The notes: generated by a model from the sequence alone, not told the origin. 64,000 nt of DNA from Mycobacterium seoulense (GCF_010731595.1 NZ_AP022582.1:1550001-1614000), one strand, 5' to 3'. Shown: positions 1 through 11,407, numbered from the stretch's first letter. Numbers and translations are program-made.

Positions 1-903
1 CGTCGGCACGGCCAGCCGCAGCGACCCCCACGCCGGCAGGTTCAGGCCGGCCAACCCGCTGGGGTTGGTCTGCAGGCCGGGCAGCGCCGCCCAGTTCTGG
101 CTGCCCAGGGCTGACGCGAGTTCCGGCCGGACGGCCAGTACCACCGGCGACGTCACCAGCGAGCGGCTGTCGGTGATCGTCTTCTGCGCCGTGGCCCCGG
201 CGAGCCGCGCGGCCGAGACCGAGCTGCCCGGGATCCACAACGCCGGCTGCCCACCGAGCTCGGCGGGCCACTTGCCGATGAAACCGTTCAGGACGGCGTC
301 CGAGCCCGCCGGTTTGACGCTTACCTCCATGCAGTGGTCGCCGACGGGGCCGGCCGAGGAGTTGTAGCTTTCCGCGGACTGCCGCACCACGTCGGCGATC
401 GACGGGTCGGCGATGACGGCGACCGTCTCCTTGCCGCCCACGCAGCGCCCGGCGGCCTTGTGCGAGCGGTTGGACAGCGCGTCACCGAAGAAGCTCCACA
501 GGATCACGGTGCCCACCACCACGATGACCGCGACCAGGGCCACGATCACGCCGATGCTGACTCCGCGGCGCCCGCCCTCGCTGCGATGACCGCCGCGCCA
601 ATCGCCGAGTCCGCGGTGGCCGCGGCTGAACAGCGACGGCGAGGAGGCCGGCGGCTCGGACGCCGCCGGCCCCGGCTGCCGCGGCGGGAACTCCGGGTAC
701 TCGTCGGCGGTGCCGTCTTCGAACGCGTCCTCGGCGTAGAGGTCTTCCCCGGCGGAGTAGTCGTCCGCCGAGAAGTCCTCGTCGGGCGGGTAGTGACCCT
801 CGTCCGGGTAGTCGTCGGTGACGGGGTGACGGTCGTCCGGCTCGCCGCGTTGGTACGGCTCGTCGGCGGAGTCCTCAGGGTCGGGCAAACTGTGCCTACC
901 CAT
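1..903 (-). CDS. Membrane-anchored Rv1836c-like protein, 3' part outside the window
   Basis: The first 301 codons are visible; the stop lies beyond base 1. The start is the ATG at 903-901, opening MGRHSLPDPEDS. Residues 1 to about 95 are acidic and rich in Asp, Glu, Pro and Tyr, as in a cytosolic disordered tail. One hydrophobic helix follows at about residues 115-138 (VSIGVIVALVAVIVVV), and the rest is then predicted outside the membrane. The post-helix part resembles a periplasmic substrate-binding fold (KETVAVIADPSIADVV). From memory, the M. tuberculosis protein in this position (about 677 residues, next to glcB) continues into a von Willebrand factor A domain, which cannot be checked here. 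Function is unknown. It lies 108 bases downstream of glcB on the same strand and may be cotranscribed. Confidence 0.8.
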   Translation of the reverse strand, partial: MGRHSLPDPEDSADEPYQRGEPDDRHPVTDDYPDEGHYPPDEDFSADDYSAGEDLYAEDAFEDGTADEYPEFPPRQPGPAASEPPASSPSLFSRGHRGLGDWRGGHRSEGGRRGVSIGVIVALVAVIVVVGTVILWSFFGDALSNRSHKAAGRCVGGKETVAVIADPSIADVVRQSAESYNSSAGPVGDHCMEVSVKPAGSDAVLNGFIGKWPAELGGQPALWIPGSSVSAARLAGATAQKTITDSRSLVTSPVVLAVRPELASALGSQNWAALPGLQTNPSGLAGLNLPAWGSLRLAVPT

Positions 904-1011
904 AGCGGTGCCCGTCGCCTTTCCGTTGATCCGTCCGACTTGTTGTCAACCCGCCGCTGATCTTAGTCACCAGCGGGCTCGATGCGTGGCGAGCCCGATT
1001 AAGGCACGAAC

Positions 1012-3207
1012 TCAATTTGATTGCGCCGCGCGGGCCTTGGCTTCGCGACGGCGGCGATGCAGGATCGGCTCGGTGTAGCCGTTGGGCTGCTGCGTGCCGG
1101 TCAGGATCAGGTCCTGGGCGGCCAGGAACGCCAGGCTGTCGTCGAAGTTGGGCGCCATCGGCAGGTAGGCCGCATCCTTGGCGTTCTGCGCGTCCACCAG
1201 CGGCGCCATCCGCTCCAGGCTGGCCCGGACGTCCTCCTCGGTGATCACGCCGTGGCGCAGCCAATTGGCCAGCAACTGGCTCGAGATCCGCAGCGTGGCA
1301 CGGTCTTCCATCAGCGCCACGTCGTGAATGTCGGGCACCTTCGAGCAGCCGACGCCCTGGGCGACCCAGCGCACCACGTAGCCGAGGATCGACTGGCAGT
1401 TGTTGTCGACCTCCTCACGGATCTCCTCGGGAGCCCAGGCCAGTTCCTTGGCCAGCGGGATGGTCAGCAGCTGGTCGATGTTGGTGCGCTTCTCGCCCGC
1501 CAGCTCGTCCTGCACGGCGCCGACGTCGACGTAGTGGTAGTGCATCGCGTGCAGGGTTGCCGCCGTCGGGGAGGGCACCCACGCGGTGGTCGCGCCCGCC
1601 TTGGGCTGGCCGATCTTCTGCTCGACCATGTCGGCCATCAGCTCGGTCATCGCCCACATGCCCTTGCCGATCTGCGCCTTGCCCTTGAAGCCGGCGGCCA
1701 GGCCGATGTCGACGTTGGCGTCCTCGTAGGCCTTGATCCACGTGGTGTTCTTCATCGCGCCCTTGCGGATCATCGGGCCGGCCTCCATCGACGTGTGGAT
1801 CTCGTCGCCGGTGCGGTCCAGGAAGCCGGTGTTGATGAACACGACGCGGTCGGCCGCGGCCTTGATGCACGCCTTGAGGTTGACGGTGGTGCGCCGCTCC
1901 TCGTCCATGATGCCGACCTTGAGGGTGGCCTGCGGCAGGCCCAGGACGTCCTCGACGCGGCTGAACAGCTCGCAGGTGAACGCGACCTCGTCGGGGCCGT
2001 GCATCTTGGGCTTGACGATGTAGATGGACCCGGTGCGGCTGTTGACCAGCGGCCCGTTCACCTCACCCGTCCTGAGCCCGTGGATCGCGGTCAGGCCGGT
2101 GAACAGCGCGTCCATGATGCCCTCGAACACCTCGTTGCCGTCCGCGTCGACGATGGCGTCGTTGGTCATCAGATGCCCGACGTTGCGGACGAACAGCAGG
2201 CTGCGACCCGGCAGGGTCAGCTGGCCCTCACCGTCGGGCGTGGTGTAGGTGCGGTCCTGGTTGAGCACCCGGGTGAAGGTCTTGCCGTCCTTGGCGACCT
2301 CTTCGGACAGGTCGCCCTTGTTCAGCCCGAGCCAGTTGCGGTAGCCCAGCACCTTGTCGTCGGCGTCGACGGCGGCCACGGAGTCCTCGAAGTCCATGAT
2401 CGTGGTCACGGCCGATTCGAGGACCACGTCCTTGATGCCGGCGCGGTCGGTCTTGCCGACGGGCGACTCGGGGTCGACGAGGATCTCGATGTGCAGGCCG
2501 TGGTTGACCAGGAGCACCGACCAGTCGGGGGAGCCGAGTTCGCCGGTGTAACCGGCGAACTTCTCCGGGCTGGCCAGCCCGACGGCGCCGTCGGCGGTCG
2601 CGACCTTCAGCTGGCCGTCTTCGACGGACAGTCCCGTCGCGCCGGCCCAGGAGCCGGCTTCCAGCGGCACCGCCTCGTCGAGGAAGTTGCGCGCGTAGGC
2701 GATGACCTTGTCGCCGCGAACCTTGTTGTAGCTGGTGCCCTTTTCGGCGCCGTCGCTCTCGGGGATGACATCGGTGCCGTACAGGGCGTCGTACAGCGAC
2801 CCCCAGCGCGCGTTCGCCGCGTTCAGCGCGAACCGGGCGTTGAGCACCGGGACCACCAGCTGCGGGCCCGCGGTGGTGGTGATCTCGTCGTCGACACCCG
2901 AGGTCGTGATCGTGAAGTCCTCGGGTTCGGGCAGCAGATAACCGATTTCGGTGATGAACTGCCGGTACGCGTCGACGTCGAACGGCTCGATCACGCGTTG
3001 CCGGTGCCACTTGTCGATCTGGGCCTGCAGCTCATCGCGGCGGTTCAGCAGGTCGCTGTTCTTCGGGGTGAGGTCGGTGACGACTTTGTCCACTCCCGCC
3101 CAGAAGCTGTCGGGGTCGATGTCGGTGCCGGGCAGGGCCTCGTTGTTCACGAAGTCGTAGAGCACTCGGGCGACGCGCAGGTTCCCCGCCGACACGCGAT
3201 CAGTCAT
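1012..3207 (-). CDS. glcB: Malate synthase G
   Basis: This cytosolic enzyme condenses glyoxylate with acetyl-CoA to give malate, the second step of the glyoxylate shunt used during growth on fatty acids. The protein is 731 residues, close to the 741 of M. tuberculosis GlcB. Visible signatures include MDEERR near residue 435 (glyoxylate and Mg2+ site), [11 protein letters not shown] near 480, and MEDRATLR near 633, where the family keeps its catalytic Asp. The ATG at 3207 was chosen because GGAGGAGAAAC directly precedes it; reading further upstream adds 59 residues with no family resemblance. The isocitrate lyase gene is not in this window. Confidence 0.96.
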   Translation of the reverse strand: MTDRVSAGNLRVARVLYDFVNNEALPGTDIDPDSFWAGVDKVVTDLTPKNSDLLNRRDELQAQIDKWHRQRVIEPFDVDAYRQFITEIGYLLPEPEDFTITTSGVDDEITTTAGPQLVVPVLNARFALNAANARWGSLYDALYGTDVIPESDGAEKGTSYNKVRGDKVIAYARNFLDEAVPLEAGSWAGATGLSVEDGQLKVATADGAVGLASPEKFAGYTGELGSPDWSVLLVNHGLHIEILVDPESPVGKTDRAGIKDVVLESAVTTIMDFEDSVAAVDADDKVLGYRNWLGLNKGDLSEEVAKDGKTFTRVLNQDRTYTTPDGEGQLTLPGRSLLFVRNVGHLMTNDAIVDADGNEVFEGIMDALFTGLTAIHGLRTGEVNGPLVNSRTGSIYIVKPKMHGPDEVAFTCELFSRVEDVLGLPQATLKVGIMDEERRTTVNLKACIKAAADRVVFINTGFLDRTGDEIHTSMEAGPMIRKGAMKNTTWIKAYEDANVDIGLAAGFKGKAQIGKGMWAMTELMADMVEQKIGQPKAGATTAWVPSPTAATLHAMHYHYVDVGAVQDELAGEKRTNIDQLLTIPLAKELAWAPEEIREEVDNNCQSILGYVVRWVAQGVGCSKVPDIHDVALMEDRATLRISSQLLANWLRHGVITEEDVRASLERMAPLVDAQNAKDAAYLPMAPNFDDSLAFLAAQDLILTGTQQPNGYTEPILHRRRREAKARAAQSN

Positions 3208-3486
3208 GTTTCTCCTCCATAATGAAGCCTCTTCAAGCCGCCATTGGCTCGGAGCGGCAATGCCTTCAGCGTACCGAGCAGCAGCCCGGTGAGCGTATTC
3301 GCCCGACCTACCACACCAGGTCAGACCGCGCTGACAGCTGAAAACCATGCCGCTGCGGCGAGCCCGGGGATCAAATCCCAGCAACGCATCAACGCGCCGG
3401 CGATCCTGCGCCCTCCAGCACTTTCTTGACTGGTAACCGTTGAAATCATACGGGCTCCCCGCCGACCGACCCGGGGACCAGTCCTC

Positions 3487-4527
3487 CTACGCGTCGCGCA
3501 TCGTCCCGACGAGGTCCTCGACCAGGTCTTCCATCGCCACCATCGCGACCACGTCGCCGCCGGCGTCGGTGACCAGCGCCAGATGGCTGTTACTGCGGCG
3601 CATCCGGGACAACGCGTCGGCCAGGGGCAGCGACCTGGGCAGCCGGGGAAGGGGGCGCACCATCGCGAGGTCGATCACTGTGTCGGGGTCGTCGCCGAGG
3701 GTCAGCATGTCCTTGATGTGCAGGTAGCCGATGAAGTCGCCGTTGACGTTGGCCACCGGAAACCGCGAGTAGCCGGTCTGGGCCAGGGCTTGCTCGACGG
3801 CGCCGACGGTCGGGCCGCTGCCCGCGGCGGCCACGGGCACCGCGTGCACCTCGGGGAGCGGGACCGCCACGTCGCCGACCACCCGGGTGCCGATCTGCAG
3901 CGCCCGGGTCAGCCTGGTGTGTTCCTCGCGGTCCAGCAGCCCCTGGGACACCGACTCGGCGATCATCTCGCTCAGCTCGATGGGGGAGACGGTGATCTCG
4001 AGCTCTTCCTTGGGTTCCACGCCCAGCGCGCGCACCACCACGCTGGCGCACTTGTTGTAGAACACGATGAACGGCCGCGCGGCGCGCACATAGGCCAGGT
4101 AGGGCGGCACCAACAGCATCGCCGTGCGCTCGGGACCGGCCAGCGCGATGTTCTTGGGCACCATCTCGCCGAGCAGCACGTGCAGCGTCACCACGATCGC
4201 CAGCGCGATCGCGAACGACAACGTGTGCAGCAGCGCCGGGGGAATGCCCGTGAGCCCCAGCGCCGTGCGCAGCAGGCTGGAGACCGCCGACTCGCCGATC
4301 CGCCCGAGCAGCAGCGAGGCGGCCGTGACTCCGAGCTGGGCCCCGGCGAGCATGGCCGGCAGCTGCTCTCCGGCGCGCATGACGGTGACCGCGCGGGCCT
4401 TGCCCTGTTCGGCCAGCGCTTCGAGGCGGTCACGCCGGGCCGAGATCAGCGAGAATTCCGCCCCGACGAAGAAGGCGTTCACGCCGATCAGCAGGATCGC
4501 CAGGAACACGCCCATCGGGTCGCTCAT
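3487..4527 (-). CDS. CNNM/HlyC-type membrane protein with CBS pair (Rv1841c-like)
   Basis: The protein is 346 residues. A DUF21/CNNM transmembrane domain fills about residues 1-195, with hydrophobic helices at roughly 5-25, 60-80 and 100-120, and the family signature [10 protein letters not shown] near 120. A CBS pair follows (about 215-335; [16 protein letters not shown]). The family is linked to Mg2+/Co2+ transport or efflux, but the substrate here is not known. Unlike its upstream neighbour it ends after the CBS pair, with no CorC_HlyC domain. Its ATG overlaps the neighbour's stop by four bases (ATGA, 4524-4527), so the two are translationally coupled and may form a hetero-oligomer (inference). 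Confidence 0.88.
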   Translation of the reverse strand: MSDPMGVFLAILLIGVNAFFVGAEFSLISARRDRLEALAEQGKARAVTVMRAGEQLPAMLAGAQLGVTAASLLLGRIGESAVSSLLRTALGLTGIPPALLHTLSFAIALAIVVTLHVLLGEMVPKNIALAGPERTAMLLVPPYLAYVRAARPFIVFYNKCASVVVRALGVEPKEELEITVSPIELSEMIAESVSQGLLDREEHTRLTRALQIGTRVVGDVAVPLPEVHAVPVAAAGSGPTVGAVEQALAQTGYSRFPVANVNGDFIGYLHIKDMLTLGDDPDTVIDLAMVRPLPRLPRSLPLADALSRMRRSNSHLALVTDAGGDVVAMVAMEDLVEDLVGTMRDA

Positions 4528-5903
4528 CGGGGCCCCCCTGCCGCCGGGCCCTCGCTGCGACCATGCAGCTCGGTCAACTCCAGCAGGTCGATGCGGCGGC
4601 CGTCCATCCTGATCACGGTCGCCTGCCAGCGCAGCGAGGTGTCCAGCAGCCCGTCGGCGTCCAAGGCCGGCAGCTTCACCGTCTCGCCGGCCACCGGGAT
4701 ATGGCCGAATTCGCGCAGCGCCAGCCCGCCGATGGTCTCGTAGGGACCTTCCGGGGCGCGGAAGCCGGTGGCGGTGGCCACCTCGTCGATGCGCAACAGG
4801 CCCGAGACCCGCCAGCCGGTTCCGGCCGCCACCACGTCCGGGGTGGCGTCGTCGTGTTCGTCGCGGACGTCGCCGACGATCTCTTCGATCAGGTCCTCGA
4901 CGGTCACCATGCCGGCGGTGCCGCCGTACTCGTCGACGACCATCGCGGTCTGCAGGCTGTTGGCGCGGATCTCGGCCATGACGGCGTCGCCGTCCAGCGT
5001 CGACGGCACCACCGGGACGGGCTGCGCCACCGTGGTCAGCGGTGTGCGTGCCCGCTCGGCCGCCGGAATGGCCAGCACCTGTTTGACGTGCACGATGCCG
5101 ACGGTTTCGTCGAGGTCGCCGTCGACGATCGGGAATCGGGAGTACCCGGACTCGGCGGCCGCGGCCACCAGGTCGGCAACCGTGTCGTCGGTCTGCAGCG
5201 CCACGATCTTGGACCGGGGCGTCATCAGTTCCTCGGCGGTCAGTGCGCCGAATTGCAGCGAGCGCCGCACCAGCGACGCGGTGGCCGCGTCCAGGGAGCC
5301 GCTGCGCGCCGAGGAACGCACCAGTGACATCAGTTCCTGCGGCGAGCGCGCCGATCGCAGCTCCTCGGCCGGCTCGATGCCCAGCTGGCGCACGATCCAG
5401 TTGGCGGCACCGTTGGTGAGCCGGATCGCCGGGGTGAAGAGCAGCGAGAACAGCAGCTGGACGCCCACCACGGCCCGCGCGGTGGACAGCGGCCGCGCCA
5501 CGGCCAGGTATTTCGGGACCAGCTCGCCGAACACCATCGACACCGAGGTGACGATGACCAGCGCCACGAACGCCATGATCGCGTCGGCCGCCCGGTCCGA
5601 AATCCCCATCGCGTCGAACCAGGGGTGTGGCAGGTTGGCCAGCATCGGATCGGTCAGGTAACCCGCCGCCAATGTGGTTGCCGAGATGCCCAATTGGGCG
5701 CCGGACAGCTGAAACGACAGCTTGTGGTGCGCGCGCCTGATCGCGCGGTCACGCCGTCCGCCGCCGCGGGCGTTGGCCTCCACCGCGCTGCGGTCCAGCG
5801 TCGTGAGCGAGAACTCGGCGGCGACGAAGACCGCGTTGCCGAAGATGAGCACGGCGATGGCCACGACGCTGATCACGGTGACAGTGGTGGCGGTGACGTT
5901 CAT
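4524..5903 (-). CDS. CNNM/CorC-type membrane protein with CBS pair and CorC_HlyC domain (Rv1842c-like)
   Basis: The protein is 459 residues, similar to the roughly 455 of the M. tuberculosis equivalent. An N-terminal DUF21/CNNM membrane domain (about 1-200) carries [14 protein letters not shown] pair follows (about 205-340; [30 protein letters not shown]). A C-terminal CorC_HlyC domain at about 350-440 reads [11 protein letters not shown] and [12 protein letters not shown]. The predicted role is divalent cation (Mg2+-type) transport at the plasma membrane, a family-level inference. It is first in a two-gene operon with the shorter CNNM protein downstream. An uncertain small reading frame overlaps its start by four bases. 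Confidence 0.88.
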   Translation of the reverse strand: MNVTATTVTVISVVAIAVLIFGNAVFVAAEFSLTTLDRSAVEANARGGGRRDRAIRRAHHKLSFQLSGAQLGISATTLAAGYLTDPMLANLPHPWFDAMGISDRAADAIMAFVALVIVTSVSMVFGELVPKYLAVARPLSTARAVVGVQLLFSLLFTPAIRLTNGAANWIVRQLGIEPAEELRSARSPQELMSLVRSSARSGSLDAATASLVRRSLQFGALTAEELMTPRSKIVALQTDDTVADLVAAAAESGYSRFPIVDGDLDETVGIVHVKQVLAIPAAERARTPLTTVAQPVPVVPSTLDGDAVMAEIRANSLQTAMVVDEYGGTAGMVTVEDLIEEIVGDVRDEHDDATPDVVAAGTGWRVSGLLRIDEVATATGFRAPEGPYETIGGLALREFGHIPVAGETVKLPALDADGLLDTSLRWQATVIRMDGRRIDLLELTELHGRSEGPAAGGPR

Positions 5904-6164
5904 CGATCGCCGCCGCCCGCCGGCCGATGGCCCTTGCGATAGGCCGGGGGAGGCTCCGCATCGGGCGATTCGTCCGGCGACCGCCGCGCCCGAAAGCCCA
6001 TGGCCTGCATGGGTGCCTGCGGCACGTCGATCCCTTCGCTGCCTGGAGCCGGTGCGGACGCGGTCGCCTCCGTCGTTGCTGATTTATGGTAGCCGGATCG
6101 CCCCCGCCCACGGTCGACCACCATTTCCGGGAAGCCGCGAGCGCCCCTTATGAGGGAACCCGAG

Positions 6165-6183
6165 TATGGGTTGCCTAACCTTA
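6165..6183. promoter_or_regulatory. Candidate IdeR iron box upstream of mbtK
   Basis: TATGGGTTGCCTAACCTTA matches the mycobacterial iron box TTAGGTTAGSCTAACCTAA at 14 of 19 positions. A plausible -10 (TAAGCT, 6190-6195) follows, then the mbtK ATG at 6204, so the box would cover the -35 region. That geometry fits repression by Fe-IdeR in iron-replete cells, as known for mycobactin genes. Binding is inferred. Confidence 0.65.
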
Positions 6184-6203
6184 CCAAGCTAAGCTGCCGC
6201 ATT

Positions 6204-6830
6204 ATGGCGTCCGAAGCCCCGCCCGAAACCCGATCAGCCCACGTCCTGCCCCGCGAGCGCCGCGACCTCACCGACGAGATCGCACGCATGGCCCGACCCC
6301 CGCTTCCCGCGCTGGATCCGCCGTTCGCGCTGCGCGTCGCGCAGCGCGGCGACGCGGGCATGGTGTCGGAATGGATGAACCTTCCGCACCTGGCGGCGGC
6401 CTGGGAATACGACTGGCCGACGCCCCAATGGGAGCGCCACCTGGGTGCGCAACTCGACGGAACGTACTCGCTGCCGCTGGTGGGCAGCGTCCGCGGCAGG
6501 GATGTTGCGTACCTCGAATTATATTGGGGCGCAAAGGATCTTATTTCGGAGCACTACGATGCCCAGCCGTATGACTTGGGGCTGCACGCCGCCATCGCCG
6601 ACCCGGCCCTGGTGCACCGGGGACTGGGCCCGATGCTGTTGCCGCGGATCGTCGCCAGCGTTTTCTCCGTCGAGCCGCGCTGCCGCCGCATCATGTTCGA
6701 TCCCGATCACCGCAACACCCCGGCGCGCCGGGTGTGCGAGGAGGTCGGATGCGCGTTCCTCGGCGAGTACGACACGACGAACCGGCGCATGTCGCTGTAC
6801 GCGCTGGAACGCCCCACCGCCGGGGCGTGA
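6204..6830 (+). CDS. mbtK: Mycobactin lysine N-epsilon-acyltransferase MbtK
   Basis: This GNAT-fold enzyme transfers the long acyl chain onto the lysine epsilon-amine of the mycobactin/carboxymycobactin scaffold. The 208-residue product matches M. tuberculosis Rv1347c (210 residues) along its length: [47 protein letters not shown] and [13 protein letters not shown] are the recognisable blocks. An in-frame ATG at 6150 was rejected because that reading would put the iron box inside the gene and adds 18 unlike residues; the ATG at 6204 gives the family length and sits 8 nt after a -10-like TAAGCT, suggesting a near-leaderless mRNA. It is convergent with guaB1. In M. tuberculosis the gene lies elsewhere (Rv1347c), so its position here is unusual. 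Confidence 0.93.
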   Translation: MASEAPPETRSAHVLPRERRDLTDEIARMARPPLPALDPPFALRVAQRGDAGMVSEWMNLPHLAAAWEYDWPTPQWERHLGAQLDGTYSLPLVGSVRGRDVAYLELYWGAKDLISEHYDAQPYDLGLHAAIADPALVHRGLGPMLLPRIVASVFSVEPRCRRIMFDPDHRNTPARRVCEEVGCAFLGEYDTTNRRMSLYALERPTAGA

Positions 6831-6849
6831 CCGGGATGGTGACCCGGCG

Positions 6850-8325
<1,476 letters not shown>

Positions 8326-9795
8326 CTAGGCGGGTACTTCGCTGCGGTCTGCGCTCCACAGCGTGTGGAAGCGCTTGTCCGGGTCGTCGTCGATGCGGCC
8401 GTAGGTGTGCGCGCCGAAGAAATCGCGCAACCCCTGGGTCAGCGCCGCGGGCAGCCGCTCGGTGCGCAGGGCGTCGTAGTAGGACAGCGCGGAGGAGAAG
8501 CCCGGGATCGGAATGCCCAGCTGCGTGGCGGTCACGACGACGCGGCGCCAACCGTCGATCGCGGCCTCGATCGCGCTGCGGAAGTAGGGCGCGACGATCA
8601 GCGTCGGCAGGTCGGAGTCTTCGTCGAACGCGTCCTTGATGCGGTTGAGGAACTTGGCCCGGATGATGCAGCCGCCGCGCCAGATGGTGGCCAGGTCGCC
8701 CGGCGTGATGCCCCAGTCGTATTCGGCGCTGCCGGCCTGGATCTGGTTGAACCCCTGGGCGTAGGCGATGATCTTCGACGCGTACAGGGCCTGCCGCACG
8801 TCCTCCACGAATTGCTTGGCGTCAGCCGGTTTGCCGCCCAGCTCGCCAGACGCCAACCCCGTGGTGGCCTTGCGCTGGGTCACGGACCCCGACAGCGCGC
8901 GGGCGAACACCGCCTCGGCGATGCCGGTGACGGGCACGCCGAGGTCCAGCGCCGACTTGACGGTCCAGCGGCCGGTGCCCTTCTGCTCGGCCTCGTCGAG
9001 GATGACGTCGACGAGCGGCTTGCCCGTCTTGGCATCCTTCTGGCGCAGGACCTGGGCGGTGATCTCGACGAGGAAGCTGTCCAGGTCGCCGGAGTTCCAC
9101 TCGTCGAACACGTCGGCGATCTCGTCGGCGGTCTTGCCGAGGGCGTCGCGCAGCAGCTGGTAGGCCTCGCCGATCAGCTGCATGTCGGAGTACTCGATCC
9201 CGTTGTGCACCATCTTGACGAAGTGACCGGCGCCGTCGGGGCCGATGTGGGTGCAGCACGGGACGCCGTCGACGTGGGCGGAGATCTCCTCGAGCAGCGG
9301 GCCCAGCGACTTGTACGACTCGGCGGGGCCACCCGGCATGATCGACGGGCCGTTGAGCGCGCCCTCCTCCCCGCCGGAGATTCCGGCGCCGACGAAGTGC
9401 AGGCCCCGGTCGCGCATCGCCTTCTCGCGGCGAATGGTGTCGGTGTAGAGGGCGTTGCCGCCGTCGATGATGATGTCGCCTTCTTCCATGGCGTCGGCGA
9501 GCTCGTTGATGACGGCGTCGGTGGGGTCGCCGGCCTTGACCATGATGAGCACCCGGCGCGGCTTCTCCAAGGCGTCCAGGAATTCCGCGATGGTCTCCGA
9601 CCGCACGAACTTGCCCTCGTCACCGTGCTCTTTGAGCAGCGCGTCGGTCTTGGCGACCGACCGGTTGTGCAGCGCCACGGTGTAGCCGTGCCGGGCGAAA
9701 TTGCGTGCGATGTTCGACCCCATCACCGCCAGACCGGTCACGCCGATCTGCGCGGAAGCGGTCTTGGAACCAGGGGCGGTATCCGACGAACCCAT
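8326..9795 (-). CDS. gnd1: 6-phosphogluconate dehydrogenase, decarboxylating
   Basis: It oxidises 6-phosphogluconate to ribulose 5-phosphate, CO2 and NADPH in the oxidative pentose phosphate pathway. The 489-residue protein matches Rv1844c in length. Near the N terminus GVTGLAVMGSNIARNFARHG forms the dinucleotide-binding turn. Substrate-site segments GAGISGGEEGA (about 140-150) and FVKMVHNGIEYSDMQ (about 193-207, with the catalytic Lys) are intact. The ATG at 9795 was preferred over a 174-residue upstream extension, which overlaps the neighbouring gene in another frame and has no family similarity. Same-strand order with guaB1 suggests linked expression. Confidence 0.95.
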   Translation of the reverse strand: MGSSDTAPGSKTASAQIGVTGLAVMGSNIARNFARHGYTVALHNRSVAKTDALLKEHGDEGKFVRSETIAEFLDALEKPRRVLIMVKAGDPTDAVINELADAMEEGDIIIDGGNALYTDTIRREKAMRDRGLHFVGAGISGGEEGALNGPSIMPGGPAESYKSLGPLLEEISAHVDGVPCCTHIGPDGAGHFVKMVHNGIEYSDMQLIGEAYQLLRDALGKTADEIADVFDEWNSGDLDSFLVEITAQVLRQKDAKTGKPLVDVILDEAEQKGTGRWTVKSALDLGVPVTGIAEAVFARALSGSVTQRKATTGLASGELGGKPADAKQFVEDVRQALYASKIIAYAQGFNQIQAGSAEYDWGITPGDLATIWRGGCIIRAKFLNRIKDAFDEDSDLPTLIVAPYFRSAIEAAIDGWRRVVVTATQLGIPIPGFSSALSYYDALRTERLPAALTQGLRDFFGAHTYGRIDDDPDKRFHTLWSADRSEVPA

Positions 9796-9895
9796 GTCTT
9801 CGCCTCTCAAGTCGGAGAACGTTGCCGAAAAGCTTTCCGTCACACTGTGGCACAGCGGACATGTGCCCGCCCGGGGTGATGACGCCCGCGCTGGG

Positions 9896-10846
9896 TCAGA
9901 GGTTGAACAGCCGGCGCAGCTCGGTGAGCCACGGTACGGCCAACGCGACGGTGGGCACCACGAACACGGCGACCGCGGCCAGATAGGCGGCGGCCGACAG
10001 TGCCCAGCTGTTGCCACACCCGCAGAGCCGGCGCACGCGGACCACCGTGCTGGTGCCGCCCGCTGCCAACGCGCCCGACGGCGCCCGGCCGGCCGCGCAG
10101 GCCACCAGCGCCCGCGCCAGGGGAGCGCGACCCGCCGCGCGCACGGCGGCGTCGTCGGCGAGCAACTCGACGAGCAGCTGCACCGCGCCGAGCGCGTTCG
10201 CGCTGCGCACCAGCCGCGGGAACGCGGCGTGCACCGCGGTGAAGGCTTCCAGTACCAGGTCGTGCCGGGCGCGCAGGTGAGCCCGCTCGTGGGTGAGGAT
10301 CGCCGCGACCTCCGCATCGGCGAGCGTGTTCAGCGCTCCCTCGCTGACCACCACCCGGCTGCGCACCCCGGGCAGGCAGTAGGCGAGCGGCTGTGCGACG
10401 TCCAGCACGCGCAGGTCGCGCGTGCTGGCACAGCGCTGGGAGAGCGCCGCATCGTGACCGACCCCGACCAGATCGACCACCATGCGGTGATGGGCCCGCC
10501 GCCGCCGGTTCGCGATGGCCACCCGGACCACGGCGACCATCAATCGGGCGCCGACCAGCACCGTCAGCGCGAAAACACTGATGTATGCCGCCCATAGCAG
10601 CCACCCGAGCCGGCCCGCGTCGCCGACGATGCTCGCGGTGGGCCGGCCGTCGGGACCGGGCATCAGCAGCCGAGTGGCGATCGCGATGCCGGCGCTGAAC
10701 GCCGAGAGGACCGCGGCCAGCGCGACGGCCTGCCACAACACCATCGCGGCGCGGGGCGCGCGCAGCGGCCAGCTCGCGCGTGCCAACAAGGCCGGCACCG
10801 GGCCGACCAGCAGCACCGCGAGGATGGTGAAGGCCAGCGCGGACAC
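9896..10846 (-). CDS. M56-family membrane metallopeptidase, BlaR1-like (Rv1845c-like)
   Basis: The product is 316 residues from a GTG start (SALAFTILAVLLVGP), the same length as M. tuberculosis Rv1845c. Several membrane helices are evident at about 1-20, 35-58, 80-105 and near the C terminus (AYLAAVAVFVVPTVAL). The zinc-protease signature HERAH lies near residue 187, the M56 hallmark also found in BlaR1/MecR1. Unlike staphylococcal BlaR1 there is no C-terminal penicillin-sensor domain. It starts 14 bases after the blaI stop, and the pair forms a signalling operon. The likely role is proteolytic relief of BlaI repression, which is a family-based inference. The stimulus is unclear. Confidence 0.88.
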   Translation of the reverse strand: MSALAFTILAVLLVGPVPALLARASWPLRAPRAAMVLWQAVALAAVLSAFSAGIAIATRLLMPGPDGRPTASIVGDAGRLGWLLWAAYISVFALTVLVGARLMVAVVRVAIANRRRRAHHRMVVDLVGVGHDAALSQRCASTRDLRVLDVAQPLAYCLPGVRSRVVVSEGALNTLADAEVAAILTHERAHLRARHDLVLEAFTAVHAAFPRLVRSANALGAVQLLVELLADDAAVRAAGRAPLARALVACAAGRAPSGALAAGGTSTVVRVRRLCGCGNSWALSAAAYLAAVAVFVVPTVALAVPWLTELRRLFNL

Positions 10847-10860
10847 GCTGTCAGTCTCCC

Positions 10861-11280
10861 TCAGTCCTCCGCCGGCGCGCCAGCGGCTGGCGCGTTGCCG
10901 CGTTGACTGGCTTCCAGTTCGGCCAGCGCTCGCCGAAGCGCGTCCGCCTCGTCGGCGCCCACCCGCTCCACGAAGTGGACCAGTGCGGCCTGCCTGCCAC
11001 CGGAATCCTCCGCCTGGGCCAGCGCGTCCACCATGAGCCCGGCGACCAACTCGTCGCGGCCGTGCACGGGCGCGTATCGGTGGGCGCGGTCGTCGCGGAG
11101 CTGGGAGACCAGGTTCTTCTTGGCCAGCCGTTGCAGGACGGTCATGATCGTCGTATAGGCAAGGTCGCGTCGAGCGGACAGCGCGTCGTGGACCTGGCGG
11201 ACAGTTTGAGGTTCCGCCGTGGACCACAAGTGATCCATCACGGCGCGTTCGAGATCCCCCAGCCGGGTCAGTTTCGCCAT
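10861..11280 (-). CDS. blaI: BlaI-family transcriptional repressor
   Basis: This is a 139-residue winged-helix repressor (M. tuberculosis BlaI, Rv1846c, has 138). The DNA-binding domain covers about residues 5-75 (LGDLERAVMDHLW, TVRQVHDALSARRDLAYTTI, VLQRLAKKNLV), and a helical dimerisation tail follows. The ATG at 11280 is preceded by AGGAGAG at a good distance; upstream codons were excluded. It is first gene of the operon with the M56 peptidase. In M. tuberculosis BlaI represses blaC and its own operon, dissociating on beta-lactam exposure. A GTAC-ended dyad 41 bases upstream is a plausible autoregulatory operator. Confidence 0.93.
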   Translation of the reverse strand: MAKLTRLGDLERAVMDHLWSTAEPQTVRQVHDALSARRDLAYTTIMTVLQRLAKKNLVSQLRDDRAHRYAPVHGRDELVAGLMVDALAQAEDSGGRQAALVHFVERVGADEADALRRALAELEASQRGNAPAAGAPAED

Positions 11281-11320
11281 AGTGCGTTCTCTCCTGAGCG
11301 TCGACATCATCTTACTCCGC

Positions 11321-11339
11321 GTACTACGGACGGTCGTAC
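11321..11339. promoter_or_regulatory. Candidate BlaI operator
   Basis: GTACTACGGACGGTCGTAC is an imperfect dyad: 7-base arms (GTACTAC and the complement of GTCGTAC) agree at six positions around a five-base spacer. It lies in the blaI leader region. TAC-containing dyads are typical of BlaI/MecI sites; binding is inferred. Confidence 0.5.
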
Positions 11340-11379
11340 CGAAGCTGCTCACCCTTCCACCGAAAAGGCGCTTGCGAAA

Positions 11380-11398
11380 TTAGGGCAGCCTTGCCTAT
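11380..11398. promoter_or_regulatory. Candidate IdeR iron box and promoter for the MrsI-like RNA
   Basis: TTAGGGCAGCCTTGCCTAT matches the iron-box consensus at 14 of 19 positions and has all but one of the dyad-core bases (TTAGGnnAGnCTnnCCTAA). It sits between a -35-like TTGCGA (11372-11377) and a -10-like TATGCT (11396-11401), so bound IdeR would block the rightward promoter. No protein start lies close downstream. Confidence 0.65.
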
Positions 11399-11407
11399 GC
11401 TAACCGG

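Noticed and set aside
1021..3222. Very long plus-strand frame opposite glcB (733 codons)
   Set aside because: Mirror frame of a GC-rich gene; the product is His/Asp/Gly/Arg-rich with no fold resemblance, and the opposite strand encodes a complete malate synthase.
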